The notes: generated by a model not told the origin, from the sequence alone. A DNA stretch of 64,000 nt from Psychrobacter sp. 72-O-c (GCF_904846605.1 NZ_CAJHBI010000005.1:1-64000); one strand, 5' to 3'; positions 37,467 to 48,106 are shown, counted from the stretch's first letter. Numbers and translations are program-made.

Positions 37467-38321
37467 ATGCAAAATTTCAATCATCTGATAACAACCCGTC
37501 CCCATGAGGTACGGCAATTATTAATCAGCGACTTGCATTTATCGCCTGAAGAGCCTGCCTTAGTGCAGGCTTTTTTGGCGCTGCTTGATGACTGTCTAGC
37601 TTTGCCTGCACTCAAGCGTTTATTTATCTTGGGCGATTGGTTTGAGGTGTGGCTGGGTGATGATGCCTATTTAACATTATCAGAAGATGAGCGCCAAACT
37701 CATTGGCTAACACCACTGATTGCTAAGCTGAAACAACTACGTATAGACGGTTGTGAGATTTTAGTGATGCATGGCAACCGAGATTTTTTATTAGGCCAGC
37801 CATTTTGCAACCTATTCGGTGGCGAGATGATTTATGAACCTTATGCGTTGTCTGTCGGACAGCAAAGCTACCGTTTAGAACATGGCGATGCGCTATGTAC
37901 CGATGATAAAAAATATCAGTTTTTCCGCAGAATAATGCGTCATCGTTTGACCCAGTGGTACTTACTAAATAAATCGTTAGAAAAACGTCTGGCAATCGCT
38001 GATAAGATGCGACAAAAAAGTCATGAAAATAATACCACTAAAGCTGCCTATATCATGGATGTGAATGAAGCTTCAGTGAACAAAGCGCTTTATAAATTTG
38101 ACGCGCTGCTACATGGTCATACTCATCGTCCGGAGATTCATCGGAGCGATGAAGGCAAAAGCCGTTATGTGCTTGGTGATTGGCGACTGCTCGATCAAGA
38201 AACGCGCCAACCTAAAGTTAGCGCCGTTATTGGGGCAATTACCACAGATATAGAGGCAAATATTGACAGCAATACTAATAACGCCATCTTTGGATTAGTT
38301 GAGTTTAAATTTTTGGTGTAA
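37467..38321 (+). CDS. lpxH: UDP-2,3-diacylglucosamine diphosphatase LpxH
   Basis: Membrane-associated metallophosphoesterase that makes lipid X from UDP-diacylglucosamine in lipid A synthesis. The metal-binding motifs are all present: SDLHL (Asp and His), GDWFEVWLGDD, HGNRDFLLG, LEHGDALCTDD, and HGHTHRPEIH. At 284 residues it is about 40 longer than the E. coli enzyme, the extra sequence lying at both ends. ppiB lies directly upstream. Confidence 0.94.
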   Translation: MQNFNHLITTRPHEVRQLLISDLHLSPEEPALVQAFLALLDDCLALPALKRLFILGDWFEVWLGDDAYLTLSEDERQTHWLTPLIAKLKQLRIDGCEILVMHGNRDFLLGQPFCNLFGGEMIYEPYALSVGQQSYRLEHGDALCTDDKKYQFFRRIMRHRLTQWYLLNKSLEKRLAIADKMRQKSHENNTTKAAYIMDVNEASVNKALYKFDALLHGHTHRPEIHRSDEGKSRYVLGDWRLLDQETRQPKVSAVIGAITTDIEANIDSNTNNAIFGLVEFKFLV

Positions 38322-38416
38322 CGTAACCCACCGCTTGATGATATTAGAAAATCCTATTTAAAGGATTTTCCTTGCAAGTCTAACAAAGCAGTGTTTTGTT
38401 TTGACGACTTTCAGGT

Positions 38417-38483
38417 GTAGGGTGTGCTCTGCGCAACGCTTGTTGGTCATAATCTCGTTATTGGTGCGCAGAGCGCACCCTAC
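38417..38483. repeat. REP-like palindromic repeat
   Basis: Arms of 19 bp, GTAGGGTGTGCTCTGCGCA (38417-38435) and its complement at 38465-38483 with a single mismatch, enclose 29 bp. The GTAGGGTGYG start resembles palindromic intergenic elements common in many proteobacteria. It is GC-richer than its surroundings. Sequence just after lpxH (AACCCACCGC near 38328) may be a decayed piece of the same kind. Confidence 0.75.
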
Positions 38484-38502
38484 GCAACTATAAAAAAAAC
38501 AT

Positions 38503-38545
38503 TAAAAAAGGGTCTGTTGACTATTCAACAGACCCTTTTCTTTTA
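38503..38545. terminator. Bidirectional terminator between lpxH and orn
   Basis: Arms AAAGGGTCTGTTGA and TCAACAGACCCTTT around CTAT, with A-rich and T-rich flanks. It separates the convergent lpxH and orn. Confidence 0.92.
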
Positions 38546-38600
38546 CTGGCTAATCTTAATAGCAGGATTAAGCGTTTAAGACCGCCTAGTTTAATTTAAT

Positions 38601-39194
38601 TTAGTCCTGCGACATTAACTTAAAAAAGTGCTGACGATAGTGTTTTAGTTCACGAATAGAATCACGAATATCATCTAACGCTAAGTGACTACCGCCTTTC
38701 TCAAAGTTCTTTAAAATATCAGGGCGCCAGCGGAAGCACAGCTCTTTGATTGAAGACACATCAAGGTTGCGGTAATGAAAGAACTTCTCTAACTCTGGCA
38801 TTTGGCGCGCCATAAAGCGTCGATCTTGACAGATAGAGTTACCACACATTGGTGACTTACCGCTATCGACCCATTTATTCAAAAACTTGATAGTCTCAGC
38901 TTCAGCTTCTGCCAAGGTTACGGTACTACGGCGCACGCGATCGACCAAACCTGACTGGCCGTGCTGCTTAGTATTCCAGTCATCCATACCGTTTAATTTA
39001 CGATCAGATACTTTGATAGCAAAAACGGGACCTTCTGCTAAAACGTTCAAATCTTCATCGGTGACAACCGTGGCAATCTCGATAATTTCATCGTTTAAAG
39101 TATCAAGCCCTGTCATCTCTAAATCAATCCATACCAGCCCTTTTTTGCCTTGGTTTTTGATCTTAATCTTGTTGGGATGGTCACCGGTACTCAT
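38601..39194 (-). CDS. orn: Oligoribonuclease
   Basis: DEDD-family 3'-5' exonuclease that degrades di- to pentaribonucleotides, including linear dinucleotides from cyclic-di-GMP breakdown. From ATG 39194 it has 197 residues. Catalytic residues include Asp24 and Glu26 ([10 protein letters not shown]), the middle [12 protein letters not shown] motif, and the C-terminal [14 protein letters not shown]. It is divergent from rsgA, the same gene pair arrangement as in E. coli. Confidence 0.95.
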   Translation of the reverse strand: MSTGDHPNKIKIKNQGKKGLVWIDLEMTGLDTLNDEIIEIATVVTDEDLNVLAEGPVFAIKVSDRKLNGMDDWNTKQHGQSGLVDRVRRSTVTLAEAEAETIKFLNKWVDSGKSPMCGNSICQDRRFMARQMPELEKFFHYRNLDVSSIKELCFRWRPDILKNFEKGGSHLALDDIRDSIRELKHYRQHFFKLMSQD

Positions 39195-39396
39195 AAGCTG
39201 TCCTATGGTCAATAATTTTTGAAGCAACTTTGAATCAGTTGAGCCTCAATAAAGTAAATAATATAAAAGGTATAACGCCTTGGCGTTCGTAGCGCTTAAA
39301 CGTTACAAAACCACTGTCTGCCGCATGCGCTTAAGGCTGTATGTTAGCAAATTTTCACGCTACACTTAGAGATATTTTTTTAGTAGGTCACAATTC

Positions 39397-40500
39397 ATGG
39401 CATTAATTCGGCAACGCAAACTGACCAAACAGCAGATTCGTCGTATCGATAAACAACAGTTGTCTAATCAAGACAGTATTGACGATAGCCTGATGGATGG
39501 CGTAGTCATGGCGCACTATGGCAAGCAGCTAGAAGTACAAGTGACCAGTTTACCGGCTGTCATCCCTTTGCAACCTGAGTTTGCACCCGATGATCCTGAG
39601 CCGTTTTGGCAAGAGCTGGCGTTAGGAGACATTTGGCGTTGTCATGTCCGCACCAACCTACCGATGCTAGCAGCAGGCGACCAAGTACGCTGGAATGCCG
39701 ATTCCAATACTGGATTTGGACGCATCGAAGCAGTAAAACCACGTACCTCATTGGTCTCACGCCCAGATCGCTATCATAAGCTCAAACCAGTAGCCGCTAA
39801 TGTCGATATCTTGGCCATTGTCTTTGCACCACTGCCAGCGGCTGCTCCCACCTTAATTGACCGTTATTTAGTAGTTTGCCATCATGCCGGTGTGAAGCCA
39901 CTACTGGTATTAAATAAAGCAGATTTATTAGCAGAAGATGATGATGCCAATACCAATGAATTACTGACGCAGTATGCGGCACTAGGTTATGAAAGCGTAC
40001 TAACCTCAGTTGATTGTCCAGAAAACGTCGCTGCTAGCAACGATCAACAAGGACTTAGTGAGCTTAAACGTTATATCGATAATAAGCTGGTCATTTTTGC
40101 AGGGCAATCGGGCGTTGGTAAGAGTAGCCTAATCAATGCGCTACTGCCTGAATCAGCACAAAGCGTTAATATTATCTCTGATAACTCAAAACTCGGTCAG
40201 CATACCACCACCACTAGTCGTTTATTACCTTTTAATCCGAATGATTTGACCCAAGGCGGCATCGTCGATACCCCAGGTATTCGTGAATATGGTATTTGGC
40301 ATTTAACCCCTGACGACATTATCTCCGGTTTTGTTGAGCTTGCGCCTTTGTCCGGTGATTGTCAGTTTCGCGATTGTCGTCATACCCACAACAGTAAAGG
40401 CTGCGCGTTATGGCAAGCGGTTGCTGACGGCGAAGTACTCCAGCGCCGCGTTGAAAACCTCATTACTTTGCGCATCGAGGCCGATACCAAACCGTATTAA
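39397..40500 (+). CDS. rsgA: Ribosome small-subunit GTPase RsgA
   Basis: Circularly permuted GTPase that checks maturation of the 30S subunit. The G motifs run in the permuted order: NKAD (173-176), then P-loop GQSGVGKS (236-243), then DTPG (291-294). An N-terminal OB fold (about 35-115) precedes them. The C-terminal zinc site is built from Cys322, Cys327, His329 and Cys336. At 367 residues it is of normal length. Confidence 0.96.
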   Translation: MALIRQRKLTKQQIRRIDKQQLSNQDSIDDSLMDGVVMAHYGKQLEVQVTSLPAVIPLQPEFAPDDPEPFWQELALGDIWRCHVRTNLPMLAAGDQVRWNADSNTGFGRIEAVKPRTSLVSRPDRYHKLKPVAANVDILAIVFAPLPAAAPTLIDRYLVVCHHAGVKPLLVLNKADLLAEDDDANTNELLTQYAALGYESVLTSVDCPENVAASNDQQGLSELKRYIDNKLVIFAGQSGVGKSSLINALLPESAQSVNIISDNSKLGQHTTTTSRLLPFNPNDLTQGGIVDTPGIREYGIWHLTPDDIISGFVELAPLSGDCQFRDCRHTHNSKGCALWQAVADGEVLQRRVENLITLRIEADTKPY

Positions 40501-40659
40501 GCCAAATTAGCCAACGCGCTTATTACCGCAACTATCAAATGAAACGTGTGGTCATCGCACGTTTACTAAAGATGACCTAATCGGTATAATAGCGCCTTGT
40601 TCGGTATCATTAGACTGTATTCGCAGTTTGATAGAACACTTATTTTTTGGAGGTATGGT

Positions 40660-41115
40660 TTGGATCGTGCGCTTGGATTTGTGGGCAACCACCCGTTTTT
40701 ATTTGGTCTTTTAGCAGTACTTGCCGTGCTGTTTTTTGCCATTGAAAACAAACGTAGCGGCAAAAAAGTGTCGCCTAATACACTTGGCATGATGGTCAAC
40801 TCCCAAAATGCGCAACTTATTGATATTCGCGCTAAGAAGAAATTCATTACTGGCTATATCCAAGGCAGTCGTAATATTCCGTTTACTCAGCTCAAAGACA
40901 GCCTAGAAGAAGTACGTGCGATTGAGTCGCCCGTGATTATCATCTGTGATATGGGTGCACAAGCAGGTGCAGCTGTGCAGATGATCGGTAAGGACAACGT
41001 CTATCGCTTAGATGGTGGTATTGGCAGCTGGCAAGGTGGCGGTATGCCATTAGTTGGCATAAAAGACGCACAGCCTAAAAATAAAGGTAAAGCGAAACCT
41101 AGTTTGCATAAGTAA
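40660..41115 (+). CDS. Membrane-anchored rhodanese-like protein (YibN type)
   Basis: A 151-residue protein with an N-terminal membrane anchor (about 12-28) and a cytosolic rhodanese domain whose loop carries the cysteine in ICDMGAQAG. The start is TTG at 40660: GGAGG at 40649-40653 lies six bases before it and the overlapping ATG at 40655 is out of frame. It precedes grxC and secB, the same order as yibN-grxC-secB in E. coli. YibN has been linked to membrane protein insertion and lipid work, but the function is not settled. Confidence 0.87.
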   Translation: MDRALGFVGNHPFLFGLLAVLAVLFFAIENKRSGKKVSPNTLGMMVNSQNAQLIDIRAKKKFITGYIQGSRNIPFTQLKDSLEEVRAIESPVIIICDMGAQAGAAVQMIGKDNVYRLDGGIGSWQGGGMPLVGIKDAQPKNKGKAKPSLHK

Positions 41116-41161
41116 CGGGCCAAGCAAAATTTAGCGGTCACTCATAGCTGTTCGTAGCCAA

Positions 41162-41198
41162 TAAAAAAGACACTTCATAATGTAGTGTCTTTTTTTAT
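41162..41198 (+). terminator. Terminator after the rhodanese gene
   Basis: Arms AAAAAAGACACT and AGTGTCTTTTTT around a 9-nt loop, ending in a run of seven T. It separates the rhodanese gene from grxC, so these are separate transcripts despite the conserved order. Confidence 0.9.
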
Positions 41199-41394
41199 GC
41201 CCTGTTGGTCCTCCTTTTTGCATTATGTTACTTTTCGAAAGTTTCAGCGACGCTAACTTGAATTTACCACTCCTATCCCCACTTTATAATTAGCACAAAC
41301 GAATACAGGCTTGTGATTAACTTGATTGCAGCCGACACGATTAACTTTCATAATATAACTATTGCTTCATAAATTTATAAATTAAGGATTTACC

Positions 41395-41658
41395 ATGACC
41401 GTATCTGTTAAAGTCTACACTACCCCTATTTGCCCTTACTGCTCGAATGCCAAACAACTATTAAAATCTAAAGGCGTTGAGTATGAAGAGATTGGTATGC
41501 ACGATATGAGCAGCGATGCACGCCGTGAGCTAATGCAAAAAACCAATAACTACCGTACAGTGCCACAAATCTTTGTGGGCGATACCTTTGTTGGCGGTTT
41601 TGATGAGCTTAATCAGTTTAACCAACAAGGTAAACTTGATGAGCTATTAGCGGGTTAA
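41395..41658 (+). CDS. grxC: Glutaredoxin 3
   Basis: Small dithiol glutaredoxin that reduces disulfides and glutathione adducts with electrons from glutathione. The 87 residues contain the active site CPYC (Cys13 and Cys16), the TVPQIFVG cis-proline motif and the GGFDEL glutathione-binding loop. AAGGAT precedes the ATG. secB follows 183 bp later. Confidence 0.96.
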   Translation: MTVSVKVYTTPICPYCSNAKQLLKSKGVEYEEIGMHDMSSDARRELMQKTNNYRTVPQIFVGDTFVGGFDELNQFNQQGKLDELLAG

Positions 41659-41841
41659 TCTGCTACATTGCTTTGCTAATTGTCATTATACCTGCCTGTT
41701 ATTGCATCAACGCATCAGCATTAATAGGCAAAGTTTGATGAGAAATATTGAGATTGAGTTACGATTTCTGAATATTACTTAAGAATTAGTAGCATAATTA
41801 TATTCTGCAGAACTATTTGACTAACTATTAGAGGAATTATC

Positions 41842-42294
41842 ATGGCTGAAGAACAAGCACAACCACAATTGGCACTAGAACGCATTTATGTGAAAGACAT
41901 GTCACTTGAAGTCCCAGGCGCAGGCGTATTCACTAAAGAGTGGAATCCTGAACTTGACATCAACCTATCAAGCAATGCTGAAAAGCTTGACGATGATCAC
42001 TATCAAGTGATTTTGACCGTAAGCGTGACTGCTAAAAACGCTGAAGAACCGGCATTTATCGCGGAAGTTCATCAAGCAGGTATCTTCTTATTAAAAGATA
42101 TTCCAGAAGACCAAATCGGCCAAATTTTAGGTGCCTATTGCCCTAATGTATTGTTCCCGTATGCGCGTGAAGTGATTAGCGACATCGTTACTCGTGGTAG
42201 CTTCCCGCAGTTATTGCTAGCGCCGGTTAACTTTGACCAAGCCTACGCCCAAAGCCAAGAGCAAGCACAAATAGATGCTGAAGGTAATGCATAG
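41842..42294 (+). CDS. secB: Protein-export chaperone SecB
   Basis: Tetrameric cytosolic chaperone that keeps precursor proteins unfolded and passes them to SecA. The 150 residues include the family stretches [16 protein letters not shown], the central [10 protein letters not shown] and [15 protein letters not shown], and the LLAPVNF region. AGAGGAAT lies before the ATG. The acidic N- and C-terminal tails are ordinary for SecB. Confidence 0.97.
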   Translation: MAEEQAQPQLALERIYVKDMSLEVPGAGVFTKEWNPELDINLSSNAEKLDDDHYQVILTVSVTAKNAEEPAFIAEVHQAGIFLLKDIPEDQIGQILGAYCPNVLFPYAREVISDIVTRGSFPQLLLAPVNFDQAYAQSQEQAQIDAEGNA

Positions 42295-42346
42295 GTTCTA
42301 ATTTAAAACTTTTAAGTTAAAAAGAACCAACATAAAAGACCAATAC

Positions 42347-42386
42347 AGAAAAGCCGCCTACATTTGATTGTAGGCGGCTTTTTTAA
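42347..42386. terminator. Bidirectional terminator between secB and adk
   Basis: Arms AAAAGCCGCCTACA and TGTAGGCGGCTTTT with a 4-5 nt loop, and T-runs on both strands. It separates the convergent secB and adk. Confidence 0.93.
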
Positions 42387-42416
42387 TGCGTTCATATAAA
42401 TATCAGCTAAAAGTTA

Positions 42417-43178
<762 letters not shown>

Positions 43179-43232
43179 TTAGTCTGGATGCGGCAAGTTA
43201 CGATGACTTATCTGTTCATGTGCTGTGATTGT

Positions 43233-43257
43233 ACGCCGTAGAAATAAGCTACGGCGT
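43233..43257. other. Hairpin downstream of ccmI
   Basis: Arms ACGCCGTAG and CTACGGCGT with a 7-nt loop. It stands 67 bp after the ccmI stop and could end the ccm transcript, but no T-run follows on the minus strand. Confidence 0.45.
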
Positions 43258-43323
43258 CTATGTCAAAAGGCTTACAGTCATGACACTTACAGATATAGAC
43301 CAGCATATTAAAATGCTTGTTTA

Positions 43324-44604
43324 TCAAGGCACCTGTTGGTTGATTTCAATATTAACTTGGTTTTGCCCCGCGCTAATCACGACTGGATTGGCAGATAAAT
43401 CTCCTGACTCTGCTCCTGCATTACCGCTATGACTGATACGAGCAATGACTGCCAATTGAGTTTTTTCAGCGCGAGCAGATTTTAACGTGCGCTCCGGCAT
43501 CATTGCATCGAGATTACTTAAGCTAACACTGGCTTCACCTTGCTGGATGACACTAATAGGCAAGCGCTTGGCAGCGAACGGAGGGCCTCCTTTTACATCA
43601 CGAATAGCGACAAATAAAACATCATCGCCTTTTACCAGCGGCAATAAGCTGGAATTGATCGTTATACTTACATCGATGCCTTCGGCAGCTTGCTGTTTCT
43701 GCGCGTTCACATTCGCGCTTAGCTCATCTAAGCTGGCCAATGCTTGGGTATGATCACCGGGTTTGGCCGCAATGCTGTCACGCAAACGCTTAATCCAGCC
43801 TTGTGCTTGATCAAAGTTATTACCACGCGCCTCGCCCATGGCCATTAGCATTTGTGCGCCTTCATGCTGAGGGTTTTTAGCCAGCACATCTTGTAGTACA
43901 CGGCGACTGTTGACATCCAACTGACCTTGATTCGCAAAAAAACTAATCTGTGCATAGGTCGTGGCAATCTCTACATTATCTGGTGATAAACGATAGGCAC
44001 GGGATAAAGCTTCTAATGCTGATTCAGTCGCTTCTAGTGATAAAAACAGCTCTGATAGCCGCATCCAACGATTGGGATCATCAGCATTACGATGGACATT
44101 AGTCTGCATGGCCGAAATCAGCTGGCGACTGTCTTCAATCGCCCATTCTGGTGGCTGATCAATTTTGCCGGTTAATAAGTCATCAGCGACTTGTCCGACT
44201 TTATCTTCAGCAGCCCACAGCTCGAATACGGGCGTACGGTTACCAATCAATAGATAGGCCAGTGCTGCTAATACAGGCACCCAAACGATAACGATTAAAC
44301 GGCTTTTGATACCAGGGGTTACCATCGGCTCAACTTGACGCTGAGCGTCTAATAACTGGCGCTCAAGCTCAAGCTTTTGATTTTGGTAATGGCTGTCATC
44401 AATAGTGCCGCTGTCTTTATCGGTTTTAAGTTCTGCTAACCGTTCACGAAATACCGCAACGTTGATATCTAGCAGTTGGTTGTCCACCGGTTTGTCTGGT
44501 GCCCGTGATGCTCGTAACCAAGGTATAATGGCAATAACGGCAAGTACTAGAGCAATAAGTAAGCTTAAGGCAATAAATAAGCCAACAGTAGAAAATAGGG
44601 TCAT
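43324..44604 (-). CDS. ccmI: Cytochrome c maturation protein CcmI
   Basis: A 426-residue membrane protein that binds apocytochrome c and feeds it to the CcmF-CcmH haem ligation complex. Two membrane segments (about 5-28 and 105-122) flank a cytosolic coiled-coil loop. The periplasmic part has TPR repeats (about 170-275: RWMRLSELFLSLEATESALEALSRAYRLSPDN) and a C-terminal beta domain. Its ATG overlaps the ccmH stop in ATGA, so the two are translationally coupled. Confidence 0.9.
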   Translation of the reverse strand: MTLFSTVGLFIALSLLIALVLAVIAIIPWLRASRAPDKPVDNQLLDINVAVFRERLAELKTDKDSGTIDDSHYQNQKLELERQLLDAQRQVEPMVTPGIKSRLIVIVWVPVLAALAYLLIGNRTPVFELWAAEDKVGQVADDLLTGKIDQPPEWAIEDSRQLISAMQTNVHRNADDPNRWMRLSELFLSLEATESALEALSRAYRLSPDNVEIATTYAQISFFANQGQLDVNSRRVLQDVLAKNPQHEGAQMLMAMGEARGNNFDQAQGWIKRLRDSIAAKPGDHTQALASLDELSANVNAQKQQAAEGIDVSITINSSLLPLVKGDDVLFVAIRDVKGGPPFAAKRLPISVIQQGEASVSLSNLDAMMPERTLKSARAEKTQLAVIARISHSGNAGAESGDLSANPVVISAGQNQVNIEINQQVP

Positions 44605-45164
44605 TTTTTGTCCTCTGTGCTTGTGATGTCATGATCAGCGTTATCAGTGCGCGACAACAGACGATCAAGTTCAGCTTTTTCTGCGGGCGTCAAAGCTTGG
44701 GCGGTACTATCAACCGTCAAGCCATCTTGACCACTTGCAGTAACTTGCCGACGTTTGCTCTGCCAGAACCAGCCTGTAATGAGAACGATTAATAATAATG
44801 GCGGGAAAAACCATAGTATCCATGTTGAGGGACGTACGGGTGGCTTATAGCTAATAAAGTCGCCGTAGCGCTCTTGCATATAGACCCTTATTTCTCCATC
44901 ACTACGGCCATCTTTAATCATGTCGTAAGTTTTTTGCTTCAAATCTTGGGCAATCGGTGCATCCGAACCAGCAAGGTTTTGGTTTTGGCATTTCGGGCAA
45001 CGCAGCTCCTCGATGAGACCGCGATATTGGGCTTCTTGCTGCACAGAATCAAAGTCGTATACATCAATCGCGGCATAGGTGGTCATACTGAGCATACATG
45101 CCAGTATTAAGCTTGCTAGCCTAAAGATTATATTGGCTTTTGTTTGAATAAGCTTCATTGGCAT
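44601..45164 (-). CDS. ccmH: Cytochrome c maturation protein CcmH
   Basis: A 187-residue periplasmic thiol oxidoreductase anchored by a C-terminal membrane segment (about 118-138). A signal peptide is followed by the haem-lyase cysteine motif LRCPKCQNQNL, which reduces apocytochrome cysteines before haem attachment. It overlaps ccmG by 10 bp and ccmI by 4 bp. Met3 (MKLIQTK) is an alternative start. Confidence 0.92.
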   Translation of the reverse strand: MPMKLIQTKANIIFRLASLILACMLSMTTYAAIDVYDFDSVQQEAQYRGLIEELRCPKCQNQNLAGSDAPIAQDLKQKTYDMIKDGRSDGEIRVYMQERYGDFISYKPPVRPSTWILWFFPPLLLIVLITGWFWQSKRRQVTASGQDGLTVDSTAQALTPAEKAELDRLLSRTDNADHDITSTEDKK

Positions 45165-45802
45165 TCCTCCTCAAGTTGACTAGAGTTAGGGCTTTCGCCG
45201 CTCTTATTGGCTTCATTGAGTACCCTCAAACAAGGCGTAATACGACTTTGCCAATTGGCCTCATTAATCTCACCAATAATGTGTTGGCGAATGATGCCTT
45301 CACCATCAACGATAAAGGTTTCGGGCGCACCCGTTAGACCCAAGTCTAGGGCAAACTGACCCGATAAATCCTGAATGGACATGGAGAAGGGGTCGCCGCG
45401 CTGGTTTAAATAACTCAGCGCATCACCAATATCATCTTTATAATTGACCCCAACAAGATTAACGCCGCGTTGTTCTAACTGCATCAAAAACGGGTGCTCA
45501 ACAATACAAGTTGGACACCACGAGCCCCAAATGTTCATCAAAAATGGCTGGTCGGGCAAGTTATCATTGGTCATCACACGACTAGTATCTGACAGTAATG
45601 GCAACTCAAAAGTAGGTACCGGACGCTCAAGGGCCGTATTGGTTACAATCTCTACCGGTTTACCAAGCCGCATATACAGCATAACTATCAAACCAAAAAA
45701 GACAATCAGTGGGATTAAGAACCATATCTTCAGCTGCTTTTTACGCAGGGTTTGGCTGCCACGCTTATTGTTTTGATCAGGGTTATTGTCTGGTGCACTC
45801 AT
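45155..45802 (-). CDS. ccmG: Thiol:disulfide interchange protein CcmG (DsbE)
   Basis: Membrane-anchored periplasmic thioredoxin that keeps apocytochrome c or CcmH reduced. The 215 residues have an N-terminal anchor (about 28-45), the active site WCPTC in NIWGSWCPTCIVEHP, and the family acidic stretch GVNYKDDIGDALSYL. It starts one base after the ccmF stop codon. Confidence 0.94.
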   Translation of the reverse strand: MSAPDNNPDQNNKRGSQTLRKKQLKIWFLIPLIVFFGLIVMLYMRLGKPVEIVTNTALERPVPTFELPLLSDTSRVMTNDNLPDQPFLMNIWGSWCPTCIVEHPFLMQLEQRGVNLVGVNYKDDIGDALSYLNQRGDPFSMSIQDLSGQFALDLGLTGAPETFIVDGEGIIRQHIIGEINEANWQSRITPCLRVLNEANKSGESPNSSQLEEECQ

Positions 45803-45803
45803 G

Positions 45804-47816
45804 CTACTTCTCCCCCGTTGTTTCTACTGGGATTGACGTATTAGTAGCATTAATAGCAACTTGATCTTGTGCCTTGGTTTTTTTAATGCGATAGCGCTTA
45901 TCTAATATACTTAATAAGCTGCCCAACGCCATGATAATCGCACCCAGCCAAATCCAGCGGATAAGCGGCTTCACATAGATACGTACCGCCCATTGATTTT
46001 TACCTTGAGCAATAGGCTCACCTAGTGCCACATACAGATCGCGCATTAAGCTGGCATCAATAGCTGCCTCAGTCATCGGCATCATGCTGACCACATACGT
46101 ACGTTTTTCAGGATATAAGGTCGTCACTTCGCGACCATTTTTGGTCACCTCAACTTGTGCCTGTATACCATCAAAGTTACTGCCTTTGACTTCCTGAAAG
46201 TCTTTCACTTCAAAATCGTAACCTTGCACATTGACCGTATCACCAATACCCAGTGCCACATCACGCTCAATACTTAAGCTACTGGTGAAAGCCACGCCAA
46301 TGACTGCGATTATCACACCAATGTGGGCAGTTTGCTGGCCCCAATAGCTGAGGCGTAATTGACGCAGACCCTTAAAGAGATTAGGGGCGTTTTTAGTCTT
46401 ATCCTTAATATCGACTACCATCCAGAACAGTACCCAGAAACTTATGGCTAGAGTGACACCGATATTGAACATTGACGAAGGATTGACAAAATAGGTAATG
46501 ACAGCAGCTAGAACCAGACTGCTAGCCGCAATCACCATACCCACGCCCAATAACGGACGCTTGTCTTGTTTCCAGCGAATATTAGAGCCCATACCCATCG
46601 CGAACAATAACAGCCACGTCAGGGGTACAAACAGCGCATTAAAGTAAGGAGGACCAACAGAGACCTGACCTAAATTAAAGGCATCAGCAATGATTGGATA
46701 CAGCGTACCGAGCAGCACCACTAAAGTAGCAATCAAAATGATAACGTTATTAATAACTAAAAATGACTCACGTGAAATCAGCTGATACTGACTCTCGACT
46801 GTCAAGCGCCAACCGCGAACGGCGAACATCAGTAGGCCGCCCCCGATAATAACGCCAAGAATAATTAAGATCACCAGACCACGCGTCGGGTCAGCGGCGA
46901 ACGAATGTACGGAAGTAATGACTCCAGAGCGCACTAAAAAGGTACCAAGCAGGCTGAGCGCAAAGGCAAAAATCGCCAGCATAATCGTCCATGCTTTAAA
47001 GACCCCGCGCTTTTCAGTCACTGCTAAGGAGTGTAATAATGCGGTAGCGGCAAACCAGGGCATCAAGGACGCATTCTCTACCGGATCCCAGAACCACCAG
47101 CCGCCCCAGCCAAGCTCGTAATAGGCCCACCAAGAACCCAGCGCGATACCAACGGTTAAGAACCCCCAAGCGGCAAGCGCCCACGGACGTGACCAGCGTG
47201 TCCATACCGCATCTAAGCGCCCGGCCCACAATGCAGCCATACAAAAGGCAAAAGGCACGACTAGACCCACATAACCCATATAGAGCATCGGTGGGTGAAT
47301 AATCAGACCAAAATCTTGCAGTACCGGATTTAAATCAGCACCATCAACTGGGATATTGGGTAAGGTACGATTGAACGGCGATGAGGTAAAGATCAGCATC
47401 GCCAGCATCATCATCTGCACGCCAGCCAAAATCACCAATACTCGTGCCCGCATAGACAGCGGTAGACCGCGGCTAAAGTACGATACCAACGCACACCATG
47501 TCGCCATGATGGTCATCCAAAGTAGCAACGAGCCTTCATGCCCGCCCCACGTTGCCGATAGCTTGTAGTACCAAGGCAACAAAGTGTTGGAGTGCTGCGA
47601 GACGTAGACTAGGCTAAAATCGTTGTAATAAAAGCCTGCCATCAATGCGCCAAAGGATATTATCATGGCTGTAAATTGCGCCCAAGCCAAACTTGGTGCC
47701 AGACGCTGCCAAGCGACTTTATGACGAATAACGCCGATGGTTGGTAACACTACTTGCAAGATCGCCAACACAAACGCGGCCAGCAAGGCAAAATAACCTA
47801 ATTCTGTGATTAACAT
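45804..47816 (-). CDS. ccmF: Cytochrome c haem lyase subunit CcmF
   Basis: A 670-residue polytopic inner-membrane protein that attaches haem to apocytochrome c with CcmH and CcmI. About 15 hydrophobic segments are seen. The haem-binding WWD domain is GWGGWWFWDPVENASLMPW, and the histidines expected to face the periplasm (SATWGGHEGSLLLW and IIHPPMLYMGY) are present. It is the first gene of the ccmFGHI run; ccmABCDE are not next to it. Confidence 0.96.
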   Translation of the reverse strand: MLITELGYFALLAAFVLAILQVVLPTIGVIRHKVAWQRLAPSLAWAQFTAMIISFGALMAGFYYNDFSLVYVSQHSNTLLPWYYKLSATWGGHEGSLLLWMTIMATWCALVSYFSRGLPLSMRARVLVILAGVQMMMLAMLIFTSSPFNRTLPNIPVDGADLNPVLQDFGLIIHPPMLYMGYVGLVVPFAFCMAALWAGRLDAVWTRWSRPWALAAWGFLTVGIALGSWWAYYELGWGGWWFWDPVENASLMPWFAATALLHSLAVTEKRGVFKAWTIMLAIFAFALSLLGTFLVRSGVITSVHSFAADPTRGLVILIILGVIIGGGLLMFAVRGWRLTVESQYQLISRESFLVINNVIILIATLVVLLGTLYPIIADAFNLGQVSVGPPYFNALFVPLTWLLLFAMGMGSNIRWKQDKRPLLGVGMVIAASSLVLAAVITYFVNPSSMFNIGVTLAISFWVLFWMVVDIKDKTKNAPNLFKGLRQLRLSYWGQQTAHIGVIIAVIGVAFTSSLSIERDVALGIGDTVNVQGYDFEVKDFQEVKGSNFDGIQAQVEVTKNGREVTTLYPEKRTYVVSMMPMTEAAIDASLMRDLYVALGEPIAQGKNQWAVRIYVKPLIRWIWLGAIIMALGSLLSILDKRYRIKKTKAQDQVAINATNTSIPVETTGEK

Positions 47817-48106
47817 ACGGTCTAACCTTGTTTACCTTAATACGGTCATTGTTTACTTTATGAATTGGACTTTTTATAACCTTCAAAAGCACTCAGTAGG
47901 TTTTACTGTTGTAGTGGCTATTTTAGCTATTTTTAGTTGCTCATATAGGTACTGTATTGACTAATGCTATCGTTAGCGCCGCCAGCCATTGCCATCCGAA
48001 ACACTTACAACAAGGTACACTAGCGTCAACTTGTCACGGTCTCATATCTGCTTTGTGTACGATGTGTATAGAGACTATAAGGACTCAACTATTACTATAT
48101 ATCTGG

